The notes under the pieces were generated by a model. The model ran no database searches and was not told where the DNA came from. It worked only from the letters and a program-made list of their open reading frames with translations. A program made the position numbers and the translations under genes. Shown in pieces: positions 17,511 through 25,111 of a stretch of 64,000 nucleotides of DNA. Positions within the stretch are counted from its first letter, which is position 1; every line of letters begins with the position of its first letter. The stretch spans positions 5,397,001 to 5,461,000 of the forward strand of contig NZ_CP045644.1 in the NCBI RefSeq assembly GCF_009498455.1, read 5' to 3'. Source of the stretch: Variovorax paradoxus (lineage in GTDB: Bacteria > Pseudomonadota > Gammaproteobacteria > Burkholderiales > Burkholderiaceae_C).

Positions 17511-17981
17511 ATGCCGCTCGTCCTTCTTCTTCGGCTTCTGAACAAGCGTTTTCCGGTCATGCTCACTGCGGAAGCAGACATCCGGCACGCCTCGGTGCTG
17601 GTCGCCACCGGACTCATCGAAGCCGAGTTCCACGTCGACAACTTCGGTTACCAGCGGTACGAAAGCGCCCAGGTCTTTGCCATCACGGACGAAGGCCATG
17701 CGGAGGCCGCCACGCTGTGCGGCGGCGGCGCTTCGGTTCATGAAGAACGCCCGCAATGGAGCGTGATGCCGCTCGACTACCTGCGCAGGATCGGCAACTC
17801 GACCTTTCCCCTCCACACCGAGGACCCGTCGGAGATCAACTCCGTGGCGGTTCTTGAAGCCGCCGGCATGGTGGAAGCCACCCTCCCCCCGATCTGCCGC
17901 GCACGGCAGAAGCTGCGGCAGGCCACCGTTCTGCGGGTCACGCCCCTGGGACGGACGGCGCTGGTGCCACGGCGAACCTGA
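17511..17981 (+). CDS. Hypothetical protein with internally duplicated domain
   Basis: A 156-residue soluble protein with no signal peptide. Two halves look related: residues about 23-70 (IRHASVLVATGLIEAEF...VFAITDEGHAEA) and about 103-150 (INSVAVLEAAGMVEATL...VLRVTPLGRTAL). Each has a helix, a glycine turn, an acidic strand and a TxxG segment, like a winged-helix fold. That would fit a small DNA-binding or regulatory protein, but I do not recognise the family. It stands alone between gene-poor stretches upstream of the two-component genes. Confidence 0.6.
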   Translation: MPLVLLLRLLNKRFPVMLTAEADIRHASVLVATGLIEAEFHVDNFGYQRYESAQVFAITDEGHAEAATLCGGGASVHEERPQWSVMPLDYLRRIGNSTFPLHTEDPSEINSVAVLEAAGMVEATLPPICRARQKLRQATVLRVTPLGRTALVPRRT

Positions 17982-18240
17982 ATCCCGGCCCGAGTCGCGC
18001 GGCATGCCGGTCCTGGCACGCTGATGGATGTGCGCGTCCGGCGCACACGCCCCATCGCCCTTCGCGCGCCCTCCCCCCTACCTCCATGAAACGGGTACCC
18101 GTTCGCCATGCAGCGGCCCCCGGTTGGGGCGGACGCTCCTCGTGCGGCGATCGAAAAGGCCCGTCGGCGACGCAAGTGCAACCAGGCGCAACAGACGTCA
18201 CAGATCACCGGCAAGGTTCCTTTCGAAAACCAAAGCAGTA

Positions 18241-18257
18241 ATGTGAAACCTTCACAT
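18241..18257. promoter_or_regulatory. Inverted repeat ATGTGAA-ACC-TTCACAT
   Basis: Perfect 7-bp arms with a 3-base spacer, 100 bases upstream of the histidine kinase start. It resembles the AT-rich motifs at 14730 and 17326. The spacing is too short for a standard CRP site (TGTGA-N6-TCACA). Confidence 0.4.
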
Positions 18258-18322
18258 ACACGACGTCATCGGCAAGAAGAAATGAACGCCACGCTGTTAC
18301 AGCCCGGTTTCGAACTTTGCGG

Positions 18323-18342
18323 CGCATGAACCCGTTCATGCG
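18323..18342 (+). promoter_or_regulatory. Inverted repeat at the ribosome-binding site of the kinase gene
   Basis: CGCATGAAC-CC-GTTCATGCG has perfect 9-bp arms. It ends next to the AAGGA ribosome-binding site (18343-18347) and 14 bases before the start codon. It could be a repressor site or, in RNA, a hairpin limiting translation. Confidence 0.45.
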
Positions 18343-18356
18343 AAGGATGCCATTCC

Positions 18357-20039
18357 ATGCGTGCCCCCGTCTCCGCCCCGAGCCTCGACAGCAGCCTGTC
18401 GACGGATGCCCTCATGGCCGCCCGGATGCGGCTCGTGCTGTCGATTTCGGCGGTGCTGGCGATGGCGGTCGATGCAGGGCCGGCCCGGCAACCGGTGGCC
18501 GGCGCGGTGTGGCTGGCCTTTTGCGGGTACCTCCTGCATAGCGTGCTGGTGCACGCCTGCACGCAGGGGGGCTGGCGTTATGTGCAGGGCAAGGCCGTCC
18601 ACTGGACCGACGTGATGTGGTTCACGCTGATCGTCTTCGTGACGGGTGGCGTGCAGAGCCTGTTCTTCCTGTTCTATTTCTTCGCCATCCTGACCTCTTC
18701 GTTCCGCTGGGGCTTCGAGGAAGGCGCCCGCGTGACGGTGGTCTCGGTCGCATCGTTCGCCGCCTGCGGGCTCGGCACCAGCACCGGCGACGATGCCCCG
18801 CAGTTGCTGATGCGCACGACCTTCCTGCTGGCGCTGGGCCACATGATCGTGCACTGGGGCGGCTCCAAGCTCATCCTGCAGCGGCGCCTGGCCCTGCTGG
18901 GCGACATCAGCCAGCTGTCGAACCCGCGCTTCGGCGCGGGCCGCACCATCGCCCGCACGATGGAAAAGACGCTGGCCTTCTTCAGGGCCAGCCATTGCAT
19001 CCTCATGATGCGCGACACCGCCACCGGCAACTGGACCCTGCGCACGCTGCGCAGGGACGACACGTGCGAGCACGTCGGTGTCGAGACGCTCGGGGGCATC
19101 GCCGACTCGCCGCTGATGGCGCTCGGGCATCCGCACACCGTGCTGAGAAACCGCCTGCCCTGGCCCCTGAACCTGTTCTTTGCACGCAGCCACATGCACG
19201 GACCCGGCACGACCGGCTGGCGCCCCGAGGACCGCGACGGCGCCCTGCGCAGCGCCGCCGTGGCCGCCATGCTCGAGGCCCGCGCGTTCATCAGCGCCGC
19301 GCTGCCGCTGCGCCTGGGCGAGGGGCGCGTGTTCATCTCGTCGCGCAACGGCCACTTCAGCAAGTCCGACGCGCTGTTTCTCGCGCATCTCATGGAGCAG
19401 ATCTTCCCGGTCATCGAGACCATCGAGGTGCTCGACCGTATGGCCTCCGAAGCGGCCGCGACCGAGCGCCTGAAGATCTCGCTGGACCTGCACGACACGG
19501 CCGTGCAGCCCTACATCGGGCTGCGCATGGGCTTGTGCGCCCTGCGCAAGAAGGCCGCCGCCGACAACCCGCTGCTTGAGGACCTCGACAAGCTCGCCGA
19601 GGTGGCGAACGGCGTGATCGCCGACCTGCGGCGCTTTGCCGGCGCGGTCAAGGACGGCGCAGAAAGTTCGTGCGGGCTCGTGCTGCCCCAGCTCTACCGC
19701 CAGGCCGCCCGCATCCAGGGCCTCTACGGCATCGAGATTTCGGTCAACGTCGAAGGCCAGGTGCGCCTGGACGACCGCATGACCGCGGAGGTCCTGCAGA
19801 TGGTGGGCGAAGGCCTCAACAACATCTGCAAGCACACGCAGGCGCGGCACGGCAGCGTGCGCATCGGCTGCCGCAACGGCTGCCTGCACCTGCGCATCGT
19901 GAACGAAGGCGGCGAAGAGAACTTCGCGGATTTCCGGCCCCGCTCCCTCAGCGACCGCGCCGCGGCGCTCGGAGGTCGCGCGCAGGTCAGCCGGTGCAGG
20001 GGCGGCGGCACCGAGGTGCTGATCGAGATCCCCATCTGA
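18357..20039 (+). CDS. NarL-type (HisKA_3) sensor histidine kinase
   Basis: A 560-residue membrane-bound sensor kinase. About four to five transmembrane segments lie in residues 20-175 (for example VMWFTLIVFVTGGVQSLFFLFYFFAILTSS in part), then a GAF-like region (about 195-345), the HisKA_3 dimerisation helix with phospho-acceptor His379 (SLDLHDTAVQPYIGLRMGL) and an HATPase_c domain with an N-box (GEGLNNICKHTQA, about 485) and a G-box (LGGRAQVSRCRGGGTEVLIEIP). The architecture fits kinases that phosphorylate LuxR/NarL-type regulators, two of which follow directly. Signal unknown; a membrane-embedded sensing region is inferred. The ribosome-binding site AAGGA overlaps the edge of an inverted repeat. 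Confidence 0.9.
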   Translation: MRAPVSAPSLDSSLSTDALMAARMRLVLSISAVLAMAVDAGPARQPVAGAVWLAFCGYLLHSVLVHACTQGGWRYVQGKAVHWTDVMWFTLIVFVTGGVQSLFFLFYFFAILTSSFRWGFEEGARVTVVSVASFAACGLGTSTGDDAPQLLMRTTFLLALGHMIVHWGGSKLILQRRLALLGDISQLSNPRFGAGRTIARTMEKTLAFFRASHCILMMRDTATGNWTLRTLRRDDTCEHVGVETLGGIADSPLMALGHPHTVLRNRLPWPLNLFFARSHMHGPGTTGWRPEDRDGALRSAAVAAMLEARAFISAALPLRLGEGRVFISSRNGHFSKSDALFLAHLMEQIFPVIETIEVLDRMASEAAATERLKISLDLHDTAVQPYIGLRMGLCALRKKAAADNPLLEDLDKLAEVANGVIADLRRFAGAVKDGAESSCGLVLPQLYRQAARIQGLYGIEISVNVEGQVRLDDRMTAEVLQMVGEGLNNICKHTQARHGSVRIGCRNGCLHLRIVNEGGEENFADFRPRSLSDRAAALGGRAQVSRCRGGGTEVLIEIPI

Positions 20040-20074
20040 GCAAAAAAACACGACGACACCCCCAGGAGCTCCCC

Positions 20075-20761
20075 ATGCCAACCGAAGCCCATCCCATCGG
20101 CGTCCTGCTGGTGGACGATCACCAGACCATGCTGTGGGGCCTGTCCCGGCTGATCGACGGCGAACAGCCGCGCATGAAGGTCGTCGCCACCGCCAGTTGC
20201 TGCGAAGAAGCCGTGGCGCACACGCAGAGCCTGGTGCCCGACGTCATCGTGCTCGACCTCGACCTGGACGGCCAGTGCGCCCTTGAGATCCTGCCGCAGC
20301 TGCTGTCGAACGAGGTGTCGCGCGTCGTCGTGCTGACCGGCGAACGCGAGCAGCGCACCCTGGACCTTGCGGTCCTGCGCGGCGCGCGCGGCGTGATGCG
20401 CAAGGACGCCTCGGCCGAGCAGGTGCTCGATGCGATCGAACGCGTGCACCGCGGCGAACTCTGCGTCGATGCCCAGACCATGGGCCGCGTCCTCTCGGAA
20501 CTCACCGCGGTGAAGAAACCGCCCAAGGCCGACCCCGAGTCCACGAAGCAGGCCAGCCTGACCCAGAAGGAGCGCGACATCGTCCGCACCGTGGTGCGCG
20601 GCAGCGGCGCCTCCAACAAGACCCTGGCCGGACAGGCCTTCGTCACCGAACACACGCTGCGCAACCATCTCACGTCGATCTACCAGAAGCTCGGCGTTGG
20701 AAACCGGCTCGAGCTGTACATCTACGCGGTCAAGCACCACCTCGACGCCGTGGCGCACTGA
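20075..20761 (+). CDS. NarL/LuxR-family response regulator (canonical receiver)
   Basis: A 228-residue response regulator. The receiver domain (about 8-125) has the acidic pocket (VDDH, 13-16), phospho-acceptor Asp61 (DVIVLDLDLDG), the Thr of VVVLTGE and the Lys of GVMRKDAS. The C-terminal LuxR-type helix-turn-helix (about 160-225) carries SLTQKERDIVRTVV and TLRNHLTSIYQKLGVGNRLEL. A GGAG ribosome-binding site precedes the ATG. It lies 35 bases after the kinase gene and is its likely partner. Confidence 0.93.
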   Translation: MPTEAHPIGVLLVDDHQTMLWGLSRLIDGEQPRMKVVATASCCEEAVAHTQSLVPDVIVLDLDLDGQCALEILPQLLSNEVSRVVVLTGEREQRTLDLAVLRGARGVMRKDASAEQVLDAIERVHRGELCVDAQTMGRVLSELTAVKKPPKADPESTKQASLTQKERDIVRTVVRGSGASNKTLAGQAFVTEHTLRNHLTSIYQKLGVGNRLELYIYAVKHHLDAVAH

Positions 20762-20840
20762 CACGCGCCCGGCTTTTTCGTCTTTCAGCCCGCGCTCGAA
20801 GCGACCCGCATCCGTCGCTCACGCCAACCGGGGGCAGCAC

Positions 20841-21614
20841 ATGGTTGATCACAGGCTCATCAGCTCCGGCGACAAGACCTCCGCCGGGGTTTGCGCGCCC
20901 GCCGCGAGGCTGTGGCCCGACTTCCTGGTCGGCCAGGAAAATTCGCCGGTGCGCGTGCTGCTCATCGACGACGACGAGTACATGCGCCGCGTGATCGCCC
21001 AGGAGCTGCTGTCGGACCTGCGCATCCAGCTCGAAGGCCAGGCCGACAGCGTGCGCGAGGGACGCCGGATGCTGGCCACGCACACCTTCGACGTGCTGAT
21101 GCTCGAACTGCAACTCGGCGACGAGATGGGCTTCGAGCTGATCACCGAGGCACGCCGGCTGCATCGCAACAGCGAGGTCATCGTGATCTCCTCGCTCGAG
21201 GACGATGCCCACGTGCTGCGTGCCTTCGAGCTGGGCGCCATGGGGTACCTGCTGAAGAACGCCTGGCTGCAGAGCTTCGCCGATGCGGTGCTGCACGTGG
21301 TGAACGGCGGCGCCGCCATCACGCCACGGCTCACGCGGCGCCTGCTGCACCGCCTGGACTACCGCTCCCGCGAGTCGTTTGCGGACGACGCACCACCACC
21401 ACCAAGAGCGCCGTCGCACGACATGACGCTCACGCCGCGCGAGTGCGAGGTCCTGCGTTGCGTGGCCTCGGGCTACGTCTCCGCGGAGATCGGCGCCAGG
21501 CTCGGCATCACCGGCCAGACGGTCAACGTGCACATCAAGAGCATCTACAAGAAGCTGCACGTGCATTCGCGCGCCCAGGCGGTGAGCTTCGCCGTCCACA
21601 TCGGCCTGATCTGA
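20841..21614 (+). CDS. NarL/LuxR-family response regulator with Glu at the phosphorylation site
   Basis: A 257-residue regulator with an N-terminal extension of about 34 residues, a receiver domain (about 36-155) and a LuxR helix-turn-helix (about 192-257; LTPRECEVLRCVASGYVSAEIG, VNVHIKSIYKKL). The acidic pocket (LIDDDE) and the conserved Ser (VIVISS) and Lys (GYLLKNAW) are present, but the residue aligned with the phospho-accepting Asp is Glu89 (DVLMLELQLGDEMG; codon GAA). A Glu there often mimics the phosphorylated state, so the protein may be permanently active or controlled in another way. It follows the canonical regulator by 79 bases with a GGGGGCA ribosome-binding site. Confidence 0.92.
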   Translation: MVDHRLISSGDKTSAGVCAPAARLWPDFLVGQENSPVRVLLIDDDEYMRRVIAQELLSDLRIQLEGQADSVREGRRMLATHTFDVLMLELQLGDEMGFELITEARRLHRNSEVIVISSLEDDAHVLRAFELGAMGYLLKNAWLQSFADAVLHVVNGGAAITPRLTRRLLHRLDYRSRESFADDAPPPPRAPSHDMTLTPRECEVLRCVASGYVSAEIGARLGITGQTVNVHIKSIYKKLHVHSRAQAVSFAVHIGLI

Positions 21615-21630
21615 GTGCGGAACCCAGGGC

Positions 21631-22020
21631 CTACGGCAGCTTCGCAATCACCTTGATCTCGAACTGGAAGCCATAGAGCCACGTCACGCCGATGCCGGTC
21701 AGCGTCGGGTGCGGCGCGTCGCCCCAGTACTCGGGCACGATCTTCCAGATGGTTTCGAAGTTCGATGCCGGATCGACGATGAAGACCGTCACGTCGACCA
21801 CGTCGTCGAAGGTGCAGCCCGCCGCTTTCAGGATGGCGTTCAGGTTGTCGAACGCGCGCCGCACCTGCGCCTCCAGTTCGGGTTCCGGCGAACCGTCTTC
21901 GCGGCTGCCGACCTGCCCCGACACGAACAGAAAACCGTTGGAGCGAACCGCCGGCGAATACCGGTTGCGTTCATAGAGCGCCTGGCGCCCGGGGGGAAAA
22001 ACGACGTCGCGTGAGGCCAT
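21631..22020 (-). CDS. RidA family (YjgF/YER057c/UK114) protein
   Basis: A 129-residue member of the RidA family, which hydrolyses reactive enamine/imine intermediates; many relatives are linked to a specific catabolic pathway. Visible family features: YSPAVRSNGFLFVSGQVG at about residue 22, an acidic helix, then VVDVTVFIVDP and the end segment PTLTGIGVTWLYGFQFEIKVIA. The Arg that canonical RidA uses near the C terminus is not evident (VTWLYGFQFEI), so activity may differ. Divergent from a LysR gene (22159), which probably regulates it. Confidence 0.88.
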   Translation of the reverse strand: MASRDVVFPPGRQALYERNRYSPAVRSNGFLFVSGQVGSREDGSPEPELEAQVRRAFDNLNAILKAAGCTFDDVVDVTVFIVDPASNFETIWKIVPEYWGDAPHPTLTGIGVTWLYGFQFEIKVIAKLP

Positions 22021-22099
22021 GGCTGCTTTCTTTCTGCGGTAAGTGATGACGATGCAGGGACTTTAGAAAGCCATTCGCCATCGATCAACGGGCAAAGCC

Positions 22100-22132
22100 A
22101 ACAATCACTGTTTGCAGATCCCAAACAATCAC
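22100..22132. promoter_or_regulatory. Direct repeat AACAATCAC in the ridA-lysR intergenic region
   Basis: AACAATCAC occurs at 22100-22108 and 22124-22132, a 24-base period (just over two helical turns), between the divergent ridA-like and LysR genes. The position suits a LysR binding site or the ridA promoter region. Confidence 0.35.
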
Positions 22133-22158
22133 GGCAACCGCCCCGCAGGAGCCCATCC

Positions 22159-23094
22159 ATGGACCGTTTCGACGCAATGCAGGCCTTCACCCGCGTGGTG
22201 GAAGCCGGCAGCTTCACCAAGGCCGCCGACACACTGCACATGAGCAAGACCACCGTGACGCAACTGGTGCAGCAGCTCGAGGCCAGGCTGCGGGTGAAGT
22301 TGCTGAACCGCACCACGCGCAAGGTGAACGTCACGGCCGATGGCGCGGCGTACTACGAACGCGCGGTGCGGCTGCTGTCCGACCTGGACGACGCCGAGAC
22401 CAGCCTGTCGAGCGCGTCCGCCCTGCCCCGGGGCCGCCTGCGCGTCGACGTGCCCAGCCCGCTGGCCCGCACGATCCTCGTGCCCGCGCTGCCGGCCTTT
22501 CATGCGCGCTACCCCGACATCCAGCTCGACATGGGCGTGAGCGACCGCATGGTCGATGTGATCGGCGAGAACGTCGATTGCGTCGTGCGCGGCGGCGAAC
22601 TCACCGATCCGTCGCTCATGGCGCGCCGCGTGGGCGACCTGCGGCTCGGGGTCTATGCGGCGCCGGGCTACCTCGAATCGGCCGGCATGCCCGTGCACCC
22701 GCGCGCGCTGGAAGACACGCACCACCGCATCGTCGGTTTCGTCTGGTCGCGCAACGGCAAGACCTTTCCGTACGCGATGCGCCGGGGCGGCGAACACATC
22801 GACGTGCAGGGCCGCTACGTGCTCTCGGTCGACGACGGCAACGCGTACCTTGCAGCCGGGCTCGCGGGCCTGGGCATCCTCTGGCTGCCGGACTACATGG
22901 CTGCGCCGCACCGGGCGCGCGGCGAACTGGTGCCCTTGTTCGAAGACTGGCAGCTCGACCCGATGCCGCTGTACGTGGCCTTCGCGCCGAACCGGCACGT
23001 GAGCGCCAAGCTGCGCGCCTTCATCGAGTGGGTCGCCGGGCTGATGGCGCAGCATGCGCCGGTCATCGGTCGCCCCGGCGCACCCTCCTCCTGA
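22159..23094 (+). CDS. LysR family transcriptional regulator
   Basis: A 311-residue regulator. The N-terminal winged helix-turn-helix (about 1-60) reads FDAMQAFTRVVEAGSFTKAADTLHMSKTTVTQLVQQLEARL, and an effector-binding domain follows (about 90-295; PRGRLRVDVPSPLARTILVPALPAFHARYPDIQLDM). It is of the large Comamonadaceae/Burkholderia type similar to DmlR. AGGAG lies nine bases before the ATG. It is divergent from the RidA-like gene and probably controls it. Effector unknown. Confidence 0.92.
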   Translation: MDRFDAMQAFTRVVEAGSFTKAADTLHMSKTTVTQLVQQLEARLRVKLLNRTTRKVNVTADGAAYYERAVRLLSDLDDAETSLSSASALPRGRLRVDVPSPLARTILVPALPAFHARYPDIQLDMGVSDRMVDVIGENVDCVVRGGELTDPSLMARRVGDLRLGVYAAPGYLESAGMPVHPRALEDTHHRIVGFVWSRNGKTFPYAMRRGGEHIDVQGRYVLSVDDGNAYLAAGLAGLGILWLPDYMAAPHRARGELVPLFEDWQLDPMPLYVAFAPNRHVSAKLRAFIEWVAGLMAQHAPVIGRPGAPSS

Positions 23095-23119
23095 ACCGCC
23101 CTGCTCTGCCGAGGCGCTT

Positions 23120-23602
23120 TCAGCCAGCCACCTTGCGCCAGGCCTCGTACAAGTCTTCGTCGCTCTCGTCGCGCACCGGCATCGAATGCAGCTTCATCTC
23201 GCGCTGTTCCGGCGGCCGCGCAATCTCGATGTAGCCGCGCTCGGCCGACAGGTCGAAAGGCTCGCCGTCCTCGTTCGAGTAGGCGTAGAAAACTTCCTTC
23301 ACGCCCGCCAGGTACATCGCTGTCAGGCACATCGAGCAGGGGTAGCCGCTGGCGTACACGGTGCAGCCCGACAGGTCGGTGCTCTTCAGTGCCTTCGCTG
23401 CGGCGCGCACGGCCTGCATCTCGGCATGCGCGGAGGGGTCGCACAGGGCGTCCACCTCGTTGACGGCGGTGGCGATCACCTTCCCGTCGCGCGCGATCAC
23501 CGCGCCGAAAGGCCAGGTCTTGCGCTCGCGGATGTTGCCCATGGCGAGGCGGATGGAGTCGAGCAGGTACGCGCCTGCGTTCGGGTCATGGGGTGTGGTC
23601 AT
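23120..23602 (-). CDS. CMP/dCMP-type nucleoside deaminase (guanine deaminase-like)
   Basis: A 160-residue zinc deaminase. The signature HAE (PSAHAEMQAV, about residue 60) and PCSMC (YPCSMCLTAMYLAGV, about 90) supply the zinc ligands and catalytic Glu; PFGAVIARDGK is also typical. The size and the C-terminal sequence resemble bacterial guanine deaminases (GuaD of Bacillus type), which turn guanine to xanthine. That fits the adjacent ureide genes uraH and uraD. It is the last gene of the minus-strand set and is preceded by a GGGAG ribosome-binding site. The substrate is inferred from context. Confidence 0.88.
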   Translation of the reverse strand: MTTPHDPNAGAYLLDSIRLAMGNIRERKTWPFGAVIARDGKVIATAVNEVDALCDPSAHAEMQAVRAAAKALKSTDLSGCTVYASGYPCSMCLTAMYLAGVKEVFYAYSNEDGEPFDLSAERGYIEIARPPEQREMKLHSMPVRDESDEDLYEAWRKVAG

Positions 23603-23621
23603 TCAGAAAAAGCTCCCGCGG

Positions 23622-23957
23622 TCAGCTGCCGCGATAGGTGGAAAAAAACCAGGGCGCGCACAGCATCGGCACGTGGTAGTGCTGCGTGGCGTCGGCGATG
23701 GCGAAGCGCACGGGCACCACGTCCGACAGCGCATCGTCCGCCTTGAAGTGGTCCCCGACGTGGAACTGCAGTTCAAACTGCCCGGCGCGCGCCGCGGCCC
23801 CGGGGAGCATGGGCGCGTCGGTGCGGCCGTCGGCGTTGGTGCGCGTGCTGTTCAGGCGCGTCGGCGGCGTGGTCGCCACGTCGTAGAGGTCGACCTTCAT
23901 CCCGACGAGCGGGCGGCCGGTGGTGATGTCGAGCACATGGGTCGTGATGCCGGTCAT
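23622..23957 (-). CDS. uraH: 5-hydroxyisourate hydrolase
   Basis: A 111-residue transthyretin-related protein that hydrolyses 5-hydroxyisourate from urate oxidation. The catalytic set is visible: THVLD (His near residue 7), GRTDAP (Arg, about 45), HYHVPML (His, about 93) and the terminal YRGS signature. Cytoplasmic, with no signal peptide. An AAGGAG ribosome-binding site precedes the ATG. Neighbours are the deaminase downstream and an exported uraH-like paralogue upstream. Confidence 0.95.
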   Translation of the reverse strand: MTGITTHVLDITTGRPLVGMKVDLYDVATTPPTRLNSTRTNADGRTDAPMLPGAAARAGQFELQFHVGDHFKADDALSDVVPVRFAIADATQHYHVPMLCAPWFFSTYRGS

Positions 23958-24002
23958 GAGAAGAAAACTCCTTGCAGGCGATGGGGTACGAACGGCGCTG
24001 CG

Positions 24003-24515
24003 TCAGCTGCCGCGCGAGTAGGTGTAGCTCCACGGGCCGAACTGGATCGGCAGGTGGATGCGCTCGGCCGCGTTGGCGACGCGGATGCGCACCGGCAGCT
24101 TCGACAGGAACGGCGGCGTGGGCAGCCGCGATTGCTTGCGCGCGAAGTACTCGTCGACGTGCAGCAGCAACTCGTAGTCGCCGGTGCGGTAGCTGTCGCC
24201 GATGAGCAGTGGCTCGTCGGAGCGCCCGTTGCCGTTCATGGTCACGGTGCGCAGCAGCTTGAAGCTGTCGCCCTCGCGCACCGAGAAATCGATGCGCAGT
24301 CCGGTCGCCGCGCTGCCGTGGAAGGTGTCGAGCGCATGCACGGTCAGGCGCGGGCTCACGCCGTGCAGCACGATCGGACCGCTGGCCTGGGCCGGGCCGG
24401 CGGGTGCGGCCGTTTGCGCAACAGCGCCGTGGGGTGCCAGGGCGGCGGCGCCGAGCGCGAGGCCCGACAGCGCGAAGCGACGACGCGCCGCAAGGGAGAT
24501 GACGTTCTCAGGCAT
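24003..24515 (-). CDS. Tat-exported transthyretin-like 5-hydroxyisourate hydrolase paralogue
   Basis: A 170-residue protein with a twin-arginine-type signal (ARRRFALSGLALGAAALAPHG, about residues 9-33, in part) and a transthyretin-like domain (about 55-170). The residues used by 5-hydroxyisourate hydrolases are kept: LTVHALD (His), GNGRSDEPLL (Arg), IHLPIQFGPWSY (His) and a SRGS end in place of YRGS. So it may hydrolyse hydroxyisourate in the periplasm, or a related compound. It starts inside the end of uraD (8-base overlap) and lies upstream of uraH. Two such paralogues in one cluster is unusual. Confidence 0.85.
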   Translation of the reverse strand: MPENVISLAARRRFALSGLALGAAALAPHGAVAQTAAPAGPAQASGPIVLHGVSPRLTVHALDTFHGSAATGLRIDFSVREGDSFKLLRTVTMNGNGRSDEPLLIGDSYRTGDYELLLHVDEYFARKQSRLPTPPFLSKLPVRIRVANAAERIHLPIQFGPWSYTYSRGS

Positions 24516-25062
24516 GGACCGCTCCTTGAGGCATCGAAGAACCCAGCAGCGTGTCGATGCGCCCGCGGGTGATCAAACCGATCTGCGCCAGCGCCGCGCG
24601 GCGCTCGGCTTCGGTCGACTCCGCGGCGCGGCTGCGCATCGCCTCGAAGATCTGGCCCTTGGTGCTGCGCCGCACCGCGATGATGAAAGGAAAGCCGTGC
24701 CGCTCGCGATACACACGGTTCAGCCGCTGGATCTCGGCCATCTCTTCGCGGCTCAGTGCGTTCAGGCCCGCGCTGCCCTGCTCGCCGACCGACTCGGCGG
24801 TCATCGTGCCGTCCTGGGCTTCGCGGCCCGCCAGTTCGGGGTGGCCGCACAGGAAGGCGAGTTGCTGGGCGTCGGGGGCGCGGCGCACCACGTCGAGCAT
24901 GGCATCGTGCAAGGCGTCGATGCTGGCGAAGGGCCGCAGCGACCAGGCCGTGCGTGCGACCCAGGGCGAATTCTCGAAAGTCGGCCCGAGCGCGGCGACG
25001 AACGCGTCGCAGTCCATGGCGTTGAGCGCCTGGAGGTCCAGGCGATAGGCGTGGGAAGGCAT
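24508..25062 (-). CDS. uraD: OHCU decarboxylase
   Basis: A 184-residue 2-oxo-4-hydroxy-4-carboxy-5-ureidoimidazoline decarboxylase, the step after 5-hydroxyisourate hydrolase giving S-allantoin. Visible motifs: ENSPWVARTAWSLRPF at about residue 31, the catalytic-His segment FLCGHPELAGREA at about 70, SREEMAEIQRLNRVYRERHGFPFIIAVR at about 105-130. The ATG at 25062 is chosen because AAGGAG ends 9 bases upstream; the ATG at 25071 would abut it. First enzyme gene after the transporter on the minus strand. Confidence 0.94.
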   Translation of the reverse strand: MPSHAYRLDLQALNAMDCDAFVAALGPTFENSPWVARTAWSLRPFASIDALHDAMLDVVRRAPDAQQLAFLCGHPELAGREAQDGTMTAESVGEQGSAGLNALSREEMAEIQRLNRVYRERHGFPFIIAVRRSTKGQIFEAMRSRAAESTEAERRAALAQIGLITRGRIDTLLGSSMPQGAVHA

Positions 25063-25111
25063 GGAGAGCATCTCCTTGTTTCAGACAGAGGGTTGAGCGA
25101 GGGAGCGCTGA

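Larger units (their letters stand above)
17982..18356. other. Promoter region of the histidine kinase gene
   Basis: No supported gene. Two separate perfect inverted repeats are present, at 18241-18257 and 18323-18342, the latter touching the ribosome-binding site of the kinase gene. GC drops near 18220-18260, as expected for a promoter. Confidence 0.5.

Noticed and set aside
18241..18257. CRP-like site
   Set aside because: The spacer between TGTGA and TCACA is 5 bases rather than 6, so it does not match the CRP consensus.
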